From contig NZ_JAGGLI010000014.1 of NCBI RefSeq assembly GCF_017874355.1, positions 17,760 through 81,759 on the forward strand: a stretch of 64,000 nt of DNA, written 5' to 3'. Made by a program: the position numbers and the translations under genes. The notes under the pieces were generated by a model. It was not told the origin of the DNA and ran no database searches. It saw only the letters and a list, made by a program, of their open reading frames with translations. Positions 18,377 to 27,648 of the stretch are shown one piece after another. Within the stretch, counting starts at the first letter, position 1; each line of letters starts with the position of its first letter. The stretch comes from Acetoanaerobium pronyense (lineage in GTDB: Bacteria; Bacillota; Clostridia; Peptostreptococcales; Filifactoraceae).

Positions 18377-19498
18377 ATGGAGTTTTATGAAAAACAGCTG
18401 GGATATGTAAATGTAGATGGTAAGAAGCTAAGACGAGGTTTTACTACAGGAAGTGCAGCCGCAGCAGCAGTAAAGGGCGCCTGCTCATTACTTAAGAATA
18501 TGGAAGAAGAGCATCCTATTGAACTGGAACTTCTTTCTAAAAGAGTGCTGTATATTCTTCCAAAAGGATACAGCCTTTCTGATGACAACAAAACTGCAAC
18601 ATGCTCTGTACTTAAATATGCAGGTGATGACCCAGATGTTACAAATGATTTAGAGATTATAGCTAAAGTCTCTTTAGCCTCACACAAGGATATTTTTATA
18701 TCTGGTGGAGTAGGAGTGGGAACTATAACGAAAAAAGGCCTTCAGATTCCACCTGGAAGACCCGCCATTAATCCCAAGCCCCTTGAGCTAATAACAAAAG
18801 AAGCTGAAAAATTATTTCCAAATGGTGGTATTGATATTGAGATATCAGTACCAAATGGAATTGAAATAAGTAAAAAGACCTTCAATCCAAGACTTGGAAT
18901 AGAAGGTGGAATATCTATACTTGGTACAACTGGAATAGTAGAGCCTATGAGTGAAGAAGCATTAAAATCCTCTTTAAGGGCTGAGCTTGTAATGAAGAAA
19001 AGAGACTCCCTAGGATATACCTTTGGAAATATGGGTGAAAAATTCATTATTTCTATGGGGGCAGATAAAGAAAATATCTGTATTTGCAGTAACTTTATAG
19101 GGTATATGTTAAGAGAAGGAGCAGCTCTTGGGATTAAGGATATACTAATTGGAGGCCATATAGGGAAGATAGTCAAGCTGGCAGGAGGGATTTTCAACAC
19201 TCATAGTCACGTTGCTGATGCCAAAAATGAAATAATTGCATCGAACCTTGCTTTGATGGGAGCTCCACTTAAACTTATAAAACTTGTAATGGATTCCCTT
19301 ACTGCAGAGGAGGCCCTTTCATATATTAGAGACTATGGATATGAATCATTGTTTGATATCTTGGCGAATATAGCTGCCCAAAAAGCTAAAAGGCATACCT
19401 ATGATGAAGTAAATGTTGAAATCATTATCTTTGACTTAAAAGGAAACCCAATTGGAACGAGTAGACAAGCCGAAAAATTATTAGAAAGGTTGGGATAA
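18377..19498 (+). CDS. cbiD: Cobalt-precorrin-5B C1-methyltransferase CbiD
   Basis: SAM-dependent C1 methylation in the anaerobic corrin pathway. The N-terminus carries the family signature LRRGFTTGSAAAAAVKGA, followed by PPGRPAINPKP and TTGIVEPMSEEA. The 373-residue length is normal. CbiD, together with CbiG, is specific to the cobalt-early route. Only 2 nt separate it from cbiC and 1 nt from cbiE. Confidence 0.95.
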   Translation: MEFYEKQLGYVNVDGKKLRRGFTTGSAAAAAVKGACSLLKNMEEEHPIELELLSKRVLYILPKGYSLSDDNKTATCSVLKYAGDDPDVTNDLEIIAKVSLASHKDIFISGGVGVGTITKKGLQIPPGRPAINPKPLELITKEAEKLFPNGGIDIEISVPNGIEISKKTFNPRLGIEGGISILGTTGIVEPMSEEALKSSLRAELVMKKRDSLGYTFGNMGEKFIISMGADKENICICSNFIGYMLREGAALGIKDILIGGHIGKIVKLAGGIFNTHSHVADAKNEIIASNLALMGAPLKLIKLVMDSLTAEEALSYIRDYGYESLFDILANIAAQKAKRHTYDEVNVEIIIFDLKGNPIGTSRQAEKLLERLG

Positions 19499-19499
19499 A

Positions 19500-20141
19500 A
19501 TGATTACTGTGGTTGGAATAGGACCGGGAAATTCAAGATTCCTTACTTTAGAAGGACAGCTAAAAATAGAAAAAGCAGATATTGTATATGGCCATAAAAG
19601 ACAAATTGAAGCAATAAGCCATATTGAAAATTCTGGAACTTTGATTGAATACGAAAAAATAGATAGGCTTGAGGCTATGCTCCTTGACGAAACCTTCAAA
19701 AATAAAGACATAAGTATTGTAGTTCTTGCATCTGGTGAGCCTTCATTATACGGGATTGGAAAATATGTTGACAAAATATTCAGAGACAATTTGGATATAA
19801 AAGTGGAACTAGTACCTGGTATAAGCTCTGTTCAGTATTTGTTTGCAAAGGCAAAAATTCCCATGAATGACGTTTATATTACATCATCTCATGGAAAAGA
19901 CATAGATATAGATATACTTCAGGGAATGGAAAAAATTGCTTTTATGACAGATGCTGGAAGGGGTCCTGTATATATTGCAGAGGTATATCAATATATAGGA
20001 ATGGACCCATATATAGTAATTGGAGAGAATCTATCATATGAAGATGAAAAAATAACAATATGCAAAACATCTGAGCTGGATAAAACTAGACAATATAGCA
20101 TGTGCGTAGTCCTTATAATAAAAGGAGAACTATATGAATGA
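19500..20141 (+). CDS. cbiE: Cobalt-precorrin-7 C5-methyltransferase CbiE
   Basis: SAM-dependent tetrapyrrole methylase. The N-terminal GIGPGNSRFLTLEG is the methylase P-loop-like motif, and ASGEPSLYGIG is the second conserved block. 213 residues. CbiE is separate from, and overlaps by 8 nt, the following cbiT; in many bacteria the two are fused as CobL/CbiET. Confidence 0.93.
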   Translation: MITVVGIGPGNSRFLTLEGQLKIEKADIVYGHKRQIEAISHIENSGTLIEYEKIDRLEAMLLDETFKNKDISIVVLASGEPSLYGIGKYVDKIFRDNLDIKVELVPGISSVQYLFAKAKIPMNDVYITSSHGKDIDIDILQGMEKIAFMTDAGRGPVYIAEVYQYIGMDPYIVIGENLSYEDEKITICKTSELDKTRQYSMCVVLIIKGELYE

Positions 20142-20715
20142 TGAAGTTTTTTCAAGGAAACAAAATGTACCAATGACAAAAGAGGAGATAAGGTATATAG
20201 CACTAGGTTATCTGGATATAGTCTCTGGAAAAAAGCTTCTTGATATAGGTTCTGGTACAGGAAGTATTTCTCTTGAGGCAGCTCATCTGAATTTATCTAT
20301 GAAAATTAAAGCCATAGAGACAAGTGAAGAAGCTTTTAAGCTTTCTCTTTTAAATCTTGAAGGACTTGATTGTCAAAAGAAAAAGCTTAAGGAGAGAGTG
20401 GAGTTTATCAACGATAAAGCTCCATCCTCCCGTATTACAGAAACTTTTGACAGGATTTTTATAGGAGGAACTAAGGGTGATCCATCATCTGTTATAAAGT
20501 GGGCATATGAGTTAATGGATCAAAATGGAGTCTTAGTTATGAATTTCATAACTATAGAAAATTTTACAAAATCCATGGAATATATCAAAAATCACGACGG
20601 CTTTGAAAAACCAGAAGGCTCCCTTGTTAATATAAATAAGCTTACTGATATAGGGCCGTATACTTATTTGAAGCCCAATAACCCAACATTTATAATCAAG
20701 ACAACAAAAAAATAA
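20134..20715 (+). CDS. cbiT: Cobalt-precorrin-6B C15-methyltransferase (decarboxylating) CbiT
   Basis: Methylates C15 and decarboxylates the C12 acetate side chain. Class I methyltransferase fold with the SAM loop LLDIGSGTGSISLEAA and the FDRIFIGG strand. The N-terminal VPMTKEEIR is typical. 193 residues. The start lies inside the end of cbiE, behind AAAGGAGAA. Confidence 0.93.
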   Translation: MNDEVFSRKQNVPMTKEEIRYIALGYLDIVSGKKLLDIGSGTGSISLEAAHLNLSMKIKAIETSEEAFKLSLLNLEGLDCQKKKLKERVEFINDKAPSSRITETFDRIFIGGTKGDPSSVIKWAYELMDQNGVLVMNFITIENFTKSMEYIKNHDGFEKPEGSLVNINKLTDIGPYTYLKPNNPTFIIKTTKK

Positions 20716-20731
20716 AACATGAGGTGAAAAA

Positions 20732-21433
20732 ATGGCAGTTTTTTATGGAATAGGAGTAGGAGTAGGAGACTCTAAAGCAGTAACTATGAAGGGAGTAGAA
20801 GCTCTTGGAAAAATAGATATACTTTATGTCCCTACAGCAAAAAAAGAAGGAAAAAGCGTAGCCCATAATATAGTAAAGGACTACTTAAAGAGTAATCTTG
20901 AAATAAAAGAAAGACACTTTCCTATGAATTACAATCAGGACGAATTAAATGAAGCTTGGGATAGTATTGCAAATGATATAGAAAATGATGTAAGGGAGGG
21001 AAAAAATGTAGGCTTTGTAACTATAGGAGATCCTATGGTATATAGCACTTATATTTATCTTCTTAAACTTCTTAAGAATAAAATAAACATAGAGACAATC
21101 CCTGGAATTACCTCGTTTTTAGATATTGCATCATCAGAAAATTTTCCTCTGGTAGAAGGAGAAAATCCTCTTATTGTAGTACCTGCAACCATAGGCACAG
21201 AAAAGCTAAAAAAATACATAAAGGAAGAAGTATCCCTAGTTATAATGAAGGTATACAAAAACTTCCATGAAGTAATAGATATTATCAAAGAGGAAAAATT
21301 AGAAAAATGTTCCATAGTTGTAAGTAACTCATCTAAAGAAGATAAAAAGGTATACACTGATTTTGAAAATATAGATGAAAAAGATATATCCTATTTTACA
21401 ACAATACTTATAAATAAAGGATGGGAAAACTAA
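20732..21433 (+). CDS. cbiL: Cobalt-factor II/precorrin-2 C20-methyltransferase CbiL
   Basis: First ring methylation after cobalt insertion. It has [21 protein letters not shown] at the start (the methylase loop), [16 protein letters not shown], and [10 protein letters not shown]. 233 residues. The stop codon overlaps the next start (TAATG). Assignment to CbiL rather than the other methylases rests on the GVGVGD variant of the loop and YVP(T/K) following it. Confidence 0.9.
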   Translation: MAVFYGIGVGVGDSKAVTMKGVEALGKIDILYVPTAKKEGKSVAHNIVKDYLKSNLEIKERHFPMNYNQDELNEAWDSIANDIENDVREGKNVGFVTIGDPMVYSTYIYLLKLLKNKINIETIPGITSFLDIASSENFPLVEGENPLIVVPATIGTEKLKKYIKEEVSLVIMKVYKNFHEVIDIIKEEKLEKCSIVVSNSSKEDKKVYTDFENIDEKDISYFTTILINKGWEN

Positions 21434-22206
21434 TGAAAATATATTTTGTGGGGGCAGGACCTGGAGACAAGGAGCTTATAACTCTTAAAGGACATAATGT
21501 ACTTTCTAAAGCGGACATAGTAATATATGCAGGCTCGCTTGTAAACCCTGAGCTTCTTGATTACTGTAAAGAAGGATGCGAAGTACATAATAGTGCATAT
21601 ATGGACTTAAATGAAATTATAGACGTGATGGAAAGAGGAGTTAAGGAAGAAAAACTTGTAGTAAGACTTCAAACAGGAGATTTTTCCATATATGGTTCAG
21701 TAAGAGAACAAATAGAAGAGCTTGATAAAAGAAATATAAAATACGAGTTAATTCCAGGAGTAAGTTCGTTTTTGGGAGCAGCATCAGCTCTTAATGTAGA
21801 ATACACAGTTCCTGAGATATCACAGAGCGTTATTATCACAAGAATGGAAGGTAGGACTCCTGTTCCTGAAAAAGAAAGCCTAAGATCATTTGCGGCTCAC
21901 AAAACTTCCATGGCAATTTTCCTATCTGTCCATTCCATAGCAGATGTAGTAAAGGAGCTTACAGAGGGAGGATATGAAGAAACAACACCTTGCGTTGTTA
22001 TATATAAGGCTACATGGCCTGATCAAAAGGTAGTTAAAGGAAAGCTTTTTGATATAGCAGAAAAGGTAAATGAAGCAAATATCAAAAAGACAGCTCTGAT
22101 TCTTGTTGGAGACTTTTTAGGTGATGATTATAACTATTCTAAGCTTTATGACAAGGAGTTTGTTCATGAGTATAGGAATTCTAGCCTTGACAAAGAAAGG
22201 TCTTAG
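21433..22206 (+). CDS. cbiF: Cobalt-precorrin-4 C11-methyltransferase CbiF
   Basis: Tetrapyrrole methylase with [16 protein letters not shown] at the N-terminus, [26 protein letters not shown] and [20 protein letters not shown], all typical of CbiF/CobM. 257 residues from ATG 21433, which overlaps the cbiL stop; an in-frame ATG at 21421 is possible but less typical of the family N-terminus. The 3' end overlaps cbiG by 41 nt. Confidence 0.92.
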   Translation: MKIYFVGAGPGDKELITLKGHNVLSKADIVIYAGSLVNPELLDYCKEGCEVHNSAYMDLNEIIDVMERGVKEEKLVVRLQTGDFSIYGSVREQIEELDKRNIKYELIPGVSSFLGAASALNVEYTVPEISQSVIITRMEGRTPVPEKESLRSFAAHKTSMAIFLSVHSIADVVKELTEGGYEETTPCVVIYKATWPDQKVVKGKLFDIAEKVNEANIKKTALILVGDFLGDDYNYSKLYDKEFVHEYRNSSLDKERS

Positions 22207-23377
22207 TTCAGGCTTAAAAATTCAAGAAGCACTTATAAAAAACAAATTTGAAGAGGATTTAAGTAATGAAAATCCTCTTATATATGCTCCCTTAAAGCTC
22301 AAATCTGAAGCAAAAGATAAAGAAGCCTGTAAAAACATGGTTTTTTACGAAGAAAAGTTTTCGAGAATCCTTGAAAAAGCATTTTATAATCACAGTCATC
22401 TTATATTTATAATGGCGACAGGGATAGTGGTAAGAAGCATATCAAAGCATATAGGGGATAAACTTTATGATCCAGCTGTCCTTGTGGGAGATGAAAACCT
22501 TGACTATATGATAAGCCTTTTAGGGGGTCATGTAGGGGGTGCAAATGAGCTAACTAGACACCTATCAAGGCATATCGGATGTGAGGCTGTAATCACAACA
22601 GCCACAGACGTAAATAAAGTTGGAGCAGTTGATATCATAGCTAAAAAGTTAGATGCAATAAGACCTTCTGATAAGGGGTTTTATACAAAATTCAACTCCC
22701 TTTTAGCAGAAAAAGAAAGTATAAATCTTTATTCTGCTATGGATTTGAAGAACTATAATATAGATACAAGGGGATTTAAAGAGGTCAAATCCAAAGAAGA
22801 CTTAAAGGACAAAACCTCTATCACCCATATATCCCCTTTCGATTATAGCCTTTTAATCAAGGACCTAGCTATAAGAGAGAATCAAGCTTTAATAAAAAAA
22901 AGAATAAATGATTTTTATGATAGAGACTTTTTAAAAGAAGATTTTGAGTTGATTTTAGATATTCTAAAAAATAAAGATTACTTCAAGCTTGTACCTAGAT
23001 GTATCTCTATAGGAATTGGGTGTAAAAGAGAAACATCTTTTGAAGAGATAAATCTAGCTTTTGAAACTCTAATGGATACTTATGGACTTGAAAAAAAATC
23101 TATCAAAGGAATATATAGTATAGAACTAAAAAAAGATGAAGCTGGAATAATAAAGCTATCTAATCATCTGAATGTACCATTTGTTACATTTTCCAGTGAT
23201 GAAATACTGTATAATATAGATAAAATGAAAGAACTGTCAGGTTCAAGTTTTGTAGAGTCAATTACTGGGGTGAAGGCAGTTGCTGAGCCCTGTGCATATA
23301 TAGCTTCAAATGGAAGAGTGATTGTACCAAAAGCAATGTTCAAAGGTATAACTCTTGCCCTTGGATGGGATTTTTAA
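22166..23377 (+). CDS. cbiG: Cobalt-precorrin-5A hydrolase CbiG
   Basis: Opens the delta-lactone and releases acetaldehyde in the anaerobic pathway. The N-terminal domain has [10 protein letters not shown] and [17 protein letters not shown], and the C-terminal domain has [13 protein letters not shown] and FSSDEIL, ending in [11 protein letters not shown]. About 403 residues, full two-domain length. Start ATG 22166 has AAGGAG 7 nt upstream and lies well inside cbiF. Confidence 0.93.
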   Translation: MSIGILALTKKGLSSGLKIQEALIKNKFEEDLSNENPLIYAPLKLKSEAKDKEACKNMVFYEEKFSRILEKAFYNHSHLIFIMATGIVVRSISKHIGDKLYDPAVLVGDENLDYMISLLGGHVGGANELTRHLSRHIGCEAVITTATDVNKVGAVDIIAKKLDAIRPSDKGFYTKFNSLLAEKESINLYSAMDLKNYNIDTRGFKEVKSKEDLKDKTSITHISPFDYSLLIKDLAIRENQALIKKRINDFYDRDFLKEDFELILDILKNKDYFKLVPRCISIGIGCKRETSFEEINLAFETLMDTYGLEKKSIKGIYSIELKKDEAGIIKLSNHLNVPFVTFSSDEILYNIDKMKELSGSSFVESITGVKAVAEPCAYIASNGRVIVPKAMFKGITLALGWDF

Positions 23378-23402
23378 ATAAAAACAGAAAAGAGGAATTT
23401 AG

Positions 23403-24122
23403 TTGATAAATGTTGTTGGCATAGGCCCTGGAGATTTGGAAATGATGACTTTTAAGGCCAAAAGTGCACTTGAAGAGTCTGATGTGATAGTTGGATACAA
23501 GACATATACTAATCTTATAATGCCTATAATAAAGGACAAGGAAATAGTTTCAAATGGAATGAAACAGGAAGTTCAAAGATGCGAAGAGGCTATAAGAATA
23601 GCAAAAACAGGAAAAATAGTATCTGTAGTTAGTAGTGGAGATGCTGGAGTATATGGAATGGCTGGACTTATTCTTGAGCTTCTAAACGGTGATGATATGA
23701 AGGTCAATATAATTCCTGGAGTTACGGCAAGTACTGCGGCTTCTGCAATACTTGGAGCTCCTCTGATGCATGATTATTGTCACATAAGCCTAAGCGACCT
23801 TTTGACTCCAATGGAGCTTATTGAAAAAAGAATAGCTATGGCATCTGAAGGAGACTTTGTAATATGCCTTTACAATCCAAGAAGCAAGGGCAGAGAAGGG
23901 CATCTTGAGAAAGCAATAGAAATCATAAAAAAACATAGAAAAATAGATACTCCTTTAGGGATAGTAAAAAATGCAGCAAGGGAAAAGGAAGAAAAAATAA
24001 TTACTACAATAGGTGAAATTGATTATACAGTTGTCGATATGACATCTATCGTAATAATAGGAAATAGCTCTACCTATGTAGAAAACAACAATATGATTAC
24101 ACCTAGAGGATATAAAGTATGA
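23403..24122 (+). CDS. cbiH: Cobalt-precorrin-3 C17-methyltransferase CbiH
   Basis: Tetrapyrrole methylase that contracts the ring and methylates C17. Marks are VVGIGPGDLEMMTFKAKSAL, VSSGDAGVYGMAGL, PGVTASTAASAILGAPL and the CLYNPRSKGR block specific to CbiH/CobJ. 239 residues. The start is TTG 23403 behind AGAGGAA. It overlaps cbiJ by 4 nt. Confidence 0.93.
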   Translation: MINVVGIGPGDLEMMTFKAKSALEESDVIVGYKTYTNLIMPIIKDKEIVSNGMKQEVQRCEEAIRIAKTGKIVSVVSSGDAGVYGMAGLILELLNGDDMKVNIIPGVTASTAASAILGAPLMHDYCHISLSDLLTPMELIEKRIAMASEGDFVICLYNPRSKGREGHLEKAIEIIKKHRKIDTPLGIVKNAAREKEEKIITTIGEIDYTVVDMTSIVIIGNSSTYVENNNMITPRGYKV

Positions 24123-24877
24123 TTCTAGTACTTGGAGGCACCAGCGAAACCCATGGTTTGTGCAGGTACTTAAAGGACTCAAACGAGAGCTATATTCTAA
24201 CAGTTGCAACTGACTATGGAGAAAAACAGTTTAAAGAATTTAAAGAAAATCTTTGTGTTAAAAGATTAAATAAAGAAGATATGATAAATCTTATAGCTAT
24301 GAAAAATATAAGACTCATAGTTGATCTTACCCATCCCTATGCATTTGAGGTTTCTAAAAATGCCATAGGGGCGGCAAATGAAACTCAGACAAAATATATC
24401 AGATATGAAAGGGATGAGTCTGACACTTCATCCCTTGATGTACAAACTACAGACACCCATGAAGAAGCAGCTGAGATTGCTAAGTCCCTAGGAAAAAGAT
24501 TATTTTTATCAGTTGGAAGTAACAACGCTGATAAATATATAAATTATATAAATGATTTTGAAAAAATCTATTTAAGAATACTTCCAAAAAGTAATATAAT
24601 AAAGAAATGCGAAGAGTTAGGATATGAAAATAACTGTATTATTGCAATGGAAGGTCCATTTAGTAAAGAGCTTAACAAAGAGATGCTTATCCTTGCAAAA
24701 GCAGATGTAATGATAACAAAAGAAAGTGGTAAGGCAGGAGGCTTTACTGAAAAATATGAGGCATGTAAAGAGCTAAATATCCCTCTTATAGTTGTCTCAA
24801 GACCAAAATTAGACTATCCTCAAAAGACAAATAATATGGAAGATATAAAAGATTTGATAAGGAATATAAAGAGGTGA
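24119..24877 (+). CDS. cbiJ: Cobalt-precorrin-6A reductase CbiJ
   Basis: NAD(P)H-dependent reduction of the corrin macrocycle. The N-terminus ILVLGGTSETHGLCRYL is a nucleotide-binding strand-turn, LIVDLTHPYAFEVSKNA and RYERDES are CbiJ/CobK marks, and the end has TKESGKAGGFTEK. 252 residues. It completes the set of corrin ring enzymes in this operon before the hem genes begin. Confidence 0.92.
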   Translation: MILVLGGTSETHGLCRYLKDSNESYILTVATDYGEKQFKEFKENLCVKRLNKEDMINLIAMKNIRLIVDLTHPYAFEVSKNAIGAANETQTKYIRYERDESDTSSLDVQTTDTHEEAAEIAKSLGKRLFLSVGSNNADKYINYINDFEKIYLRILPKSNIIKKCEELGYENNCIIAMEGPFSKELNKEMLILAKADVMITKESGKAGGFTEKYEACKELNIPLIVVSRPKLDYPQKTNNMEDIKDLIRNIKR

Positions 24878-24882
24878 ATGGA

Positions 24883-26121
24883 TTGGAAATTGCAGTTGTA
24901 GGAATATCCCATAAAGAGGCTCCTATTGAAGTGAGAGAGATGGCTTCTTTTTCTGAAGCCAAAAAAATAGAAGGTATATCACTAATACTTGATATGGGTA
25001 TAGAAGAGGTAGTAATATTATCCACATGCAATAGAAGTGAAATATACATAGCTTCAAATAATATAGAAGATTCAGTAACAAAAATCATGGACTTCTATGG
25101 AGACTATTTCAAAAAAGAAGAGATAAAAAACTACCTTTTTCATATGAAAGGGGATCAGGCGATAGATTATCTTTACAGGGTATGTAGCGGACTTGATTCA
25201 ATAGTACTTGGAGAAGATCAGATACTGGGTCAAATCAAAGATGCACTTATGACATCCATGGAGCTTGAGGGAAGTAAAAAAATCCTTAACAAACTCTTCA
25301 GGGAAGCTATAACAACAGCAAAAAACATAAAATCCACCTATAAAATTTCAGAAAACCCTCTATCCCTTAGCTATATCGGGGTAAAGTTTTTAAAAGAAAG
25401 AATGGGGAGCCTAAAAGGAAAAAAAGCCCTTATTATAGGAACTGGAAAGATGGGAAGACTTGCTCTTAATCATCTTATTGAAGAAGAGGTAGAGGAAATA
25501 TACTGCTGCAATAGAAAATCTGGAAAAATAAGGGATATAATAGAGCAGTATCCTTTTGTAAAAGAAGTTTATTATGATGAAAAATATAAATATATTGACG
25601 AGGTGGATATACTTATATCATCTACAGCGTCAAGTCATATTGTAGTGAAAAAATCAGAAATAAAGCCAAGGAAAAAAGAACTCTTTGCCCTTGATTTAGC
25701 TCTTCCAAGAGATATAGAACATGACATCCTGTCTGATTCTATGATAACTTTATTTGATATTGACAGCCTTAAAAAGACGTCAGAAGAAAATGAAAGACTT
25801 AGAAAAGAACTCTCAGTAAAGGCAAAAAAACTTATTGATGAGAGTATAGTAGGCTTTAACAGTTGGAAAGATACTATAAAGGCTGATCCAATAATAAAAT
25901 CTTTAAACGAAAGATGTGACGAGATACAAAGAGACACTATTTCCTACATATACAGAAAAATGGATTTGCCATGCAGGGAAAAAAAGATTGTAGAAAAGAT
26001 GATAAATTCAGCCCTTAAGCGACTTGTAAGAGAGCCTATAATTGCCTTAAAAGAGACGAAAGAAGAAAATAAAAGAGAAGAGTATATAAGAGTTTTAGAC
26101 GAACTCTTTGATTTGAGCTGA
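24883..26121 (+). CDS. hemA: Glutamyl-tRNA reductase HemA
   Basis: Commits glutamyl-tRNA(Glu) to tetrapyrroles by NADPH reduction to glutamate-1-semialdehyde. The catalytic cysteine is in LSTCNRSEIY near residue 50; YLYRVCSGLDSIVLGEDQI and the NADP-binding GTGKMGRLALNHL follow. About 412 residues. TTG 24883 is chosen because GAGGTGA (24871-24877) is a good ribosome site for it, whereas GTG 24874 would lie within that site. Confidence 0.93.
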   Translation: MEIAVVGISHKEAPIEVREMASFSEAKKIEGISLILDMGIEEVVILSTCNRSEIYIASNNIEDSVTKIMDFYGDYFKKEEIKNYLFHMKGDQAIDYLYRVCSGLDSIVLGEDQILGQIKDALMTSMELEGSKKILNKLFREAITTAKNIKSTYKISENPLSLSYIGVKFLKERMGSLKGKKALIIGTGKMGRLALNHLIEEEVEEIYCCNRKSGKIRDIIEQYPFVKEVYYDEKYKYIDEVDILISSTASSHIVVKKSEIKPRKKELFALDLALPRDIEHDILSDSMITLFDIDSLKKTSEENERLRKELSVKAKKLIDESIVGFNSWKDTIKADPIIKSLNERCDEIQRDTISYIYRKMDLPCREKKIVEKMINSALKRLVREPIIALKETKEENKREEYIRVLDELFDLS

Positions 26122-26122
26122 T

Positions 26123-26776
26123 ATGAGTCTATATCCGATACTACTTAATCTGAAAGAAAAAGAAGTTCTTGTAATAGGTCTAGGAAAAGTAGGTACAAGA
26201 AAGACTATGGGACTTTTAAATACAGGCTGCAAACTTACAGTAATGGGTAAAAATCAGGAAAAATTAAACATGGCATTGTCTGAAAGAAAATCAAGAAAAA
26301 GTAATTTAATTGAAAATATCTTACCTTTTATTGATTTTAGGAAAAATGATTTTGAAATAGGAAAAGACGAAGATATTCTAAGAGGAAAGACCCTTATTTT
26401 TGTATGTACAAGTGATAAGGATTTAAATGAATATATAGCTCTAAAGGCTAAGGATCTTGGAATACTTTGCCTAAGAGCAGACGAAGGAATGGATTCTGAT
26501 TTTATAAATCCTTCTGTAATTGAAAAAGAGAAGCTTATAATATCCATATCTTCATCTGGAAATAGTCCAGCATATTCAAGACTTGTAAAGGAAATGCTTG
26601 AAGATATTGTAAGTGGCTTAGATACTGATAGTATTGAGCTCATGGGGAGAGCAAGAGAAAAAATAAAAAAAATGAATATAAAAGATAATGAAAAACGGGA
26701 GCTTCTAAAAAGGCTCCCTTTCATGAATAAAGAGGAGTTAAAATCATATGAAGATAATTGTGGGAACAAGGGGTAG
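26123..26776 (+). CDS. Precorrin-2 dehydrogenase (SirC/Met8p N-domain type)
   Basis: NAD-dependent oxidation of precorrin-2 to sirohydrochlorin. The N-terminus LYPILLNLKEKEVLVIGLGKVGTRK is the Rossmann start of the CysG-B/SirC family, followed by FVCTSDKDLN and SISSSGNSPAYSRLVKEMLE. At 217 residues it has the dehydrogenase and dimerisation parts and no added methylase domain. In family members this fold may also chelate Fe or Co; no separate cobaltochelatase (CbiK/CbiX) is in the operon, so that second activity is worth considering. Overlaps hemC by 29 nt. Confidence 0.88.
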   Translation: MSLYPILLNLKEKEVLVIGLGKVGTRKTMGLLNTGCKLTVMGKNQEKLNMALSERKSRKSNLIENILPFIDFRKNDFEIGKDEDILRGKTLIFVCTSDKDLNEYIALKAKDLGILCLRADEGMDSDFINPSVIEKEKLIISISSSGNSPAYSRLVKEMLEDIVSGLDTDSIELMGRAREKIKKMNIKDNEKRELLKRLPFMNKEELKSYEDNCGNKG

Positions 26777-27647
26777 TCATTTGGCATTTACCCAGACATC
26801 TTTAATTGTAAAAAAACTTGAAAGTCTAAATAAAGATGTGGAGTTTGAGATAAAAATAATTAAAACAAAGGGAGATAAGATACAGGATATTCCTCTTCAT
26901 AAAATGAATGACAAGGGGATATTTGTAAAGGAAATAGAAGAAGAGCTTATAGCTGGAAAGATTGATATGGCAGTTCACTCCATGAAGGATATGCCAACCC
27001 TTATGGATCAAAGGCTAGATTTTCCTGTGATACCAAAAAGAGAAGACCCAAGGGATGTACTTATAATAAAAGAAGGATGTTCCTATGAAGAGCTAAAAGC
27101 ATTAAAAAATATCACCATAGGGACAGGAAGTAAAAGAAGAGTACATCAGCTAAAAATGATTTTTCCAAATGCAGAATTTTATCCTATCAGAGGAAATATA
27201 GATACAAGAATAAGAAAACTCAAGGACGAAAATCTTGATGCTATAATGATAGCAGCCTCAGGAATAAAGCGAATAGGAAGAGAATCTGAAGTATCTGAAT
27301 ATATGGATGAAATAGAATTTATACCAGCTCCATGTCAAGGGATATTGGCCCTTCAGACAAGAAAGAACGACCAAAAGATAATAGATATACTTATGAAGGC
27401 AGAAGATAGTAGTGCAAGGATTCAGTATAGGGCAGAAAGGGCTTTTTTAGCGGCTGTAGACGGTGGATGCCATGTACCGGTTGGAGCATACTGTGAAATT
27501 CAAAATGAAAATATAACCATATACGGTATATATGGAGACAAAGATGGAAATAAGTTAATAAAAGATAAAATTACTGGACTTTCAAAAAATGCTGAATCTT
27601 TAGGGACTCAGCTTGGCGAAAAAATCAAAAAAACCTTGGAGGTATAG
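26748..27647 (+). CDS. hemC: Porphobilinogen deaminase (hydroxymethylbilane synthase) HemC
   Basis: Polymerises four porphobilinogens into hydroxymethylbilane. It has VGTRGSHLAFTQT at the start, VHSMKDMPT, GSKRRVHQL and RGNIDTR. The dipyrromethane cofactor cysteine is in DGGCHVPVGAY. 299 residues is normal. Start ATG 26748 lies inside the sirC-like gene behind AAGAGGAG. Confidence 0.95.
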   Translation: MKIIVGTRGSHLAFTQTSLIVKKLESLNKDVEFEIKIIKTKGDKIQDIPLHKMNDKGIFVKEIEEELIAGKIDMAVHSMKDMPTLMDQRLDFPVIPKREDPRDVLIIKEGCSYEELKALKNITIGTGSKRRVHQLKMIFPNAEFYPIRGNIDTRIRKLKDENLDAIMIAASGIKRIGRESEVSEYMDEIEFIPAPCQGILALQTRKNDQKIIDILMKAEDSSARIQYRAERAFLAAVDGGCHVPVGAYCEIQNENITIYGIYGDKDGNKLIKDKITGLSKNAESLGTQLGEKIKKTLEV

Positions 27648-27648
27648 T

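Noticed and set aside
18742..19200. Minus-strand frame of 152 codons opposite cbiD
   Set aside because: The opposite strand has strong CbiD motifs throughout; this frame is a composition artefact.
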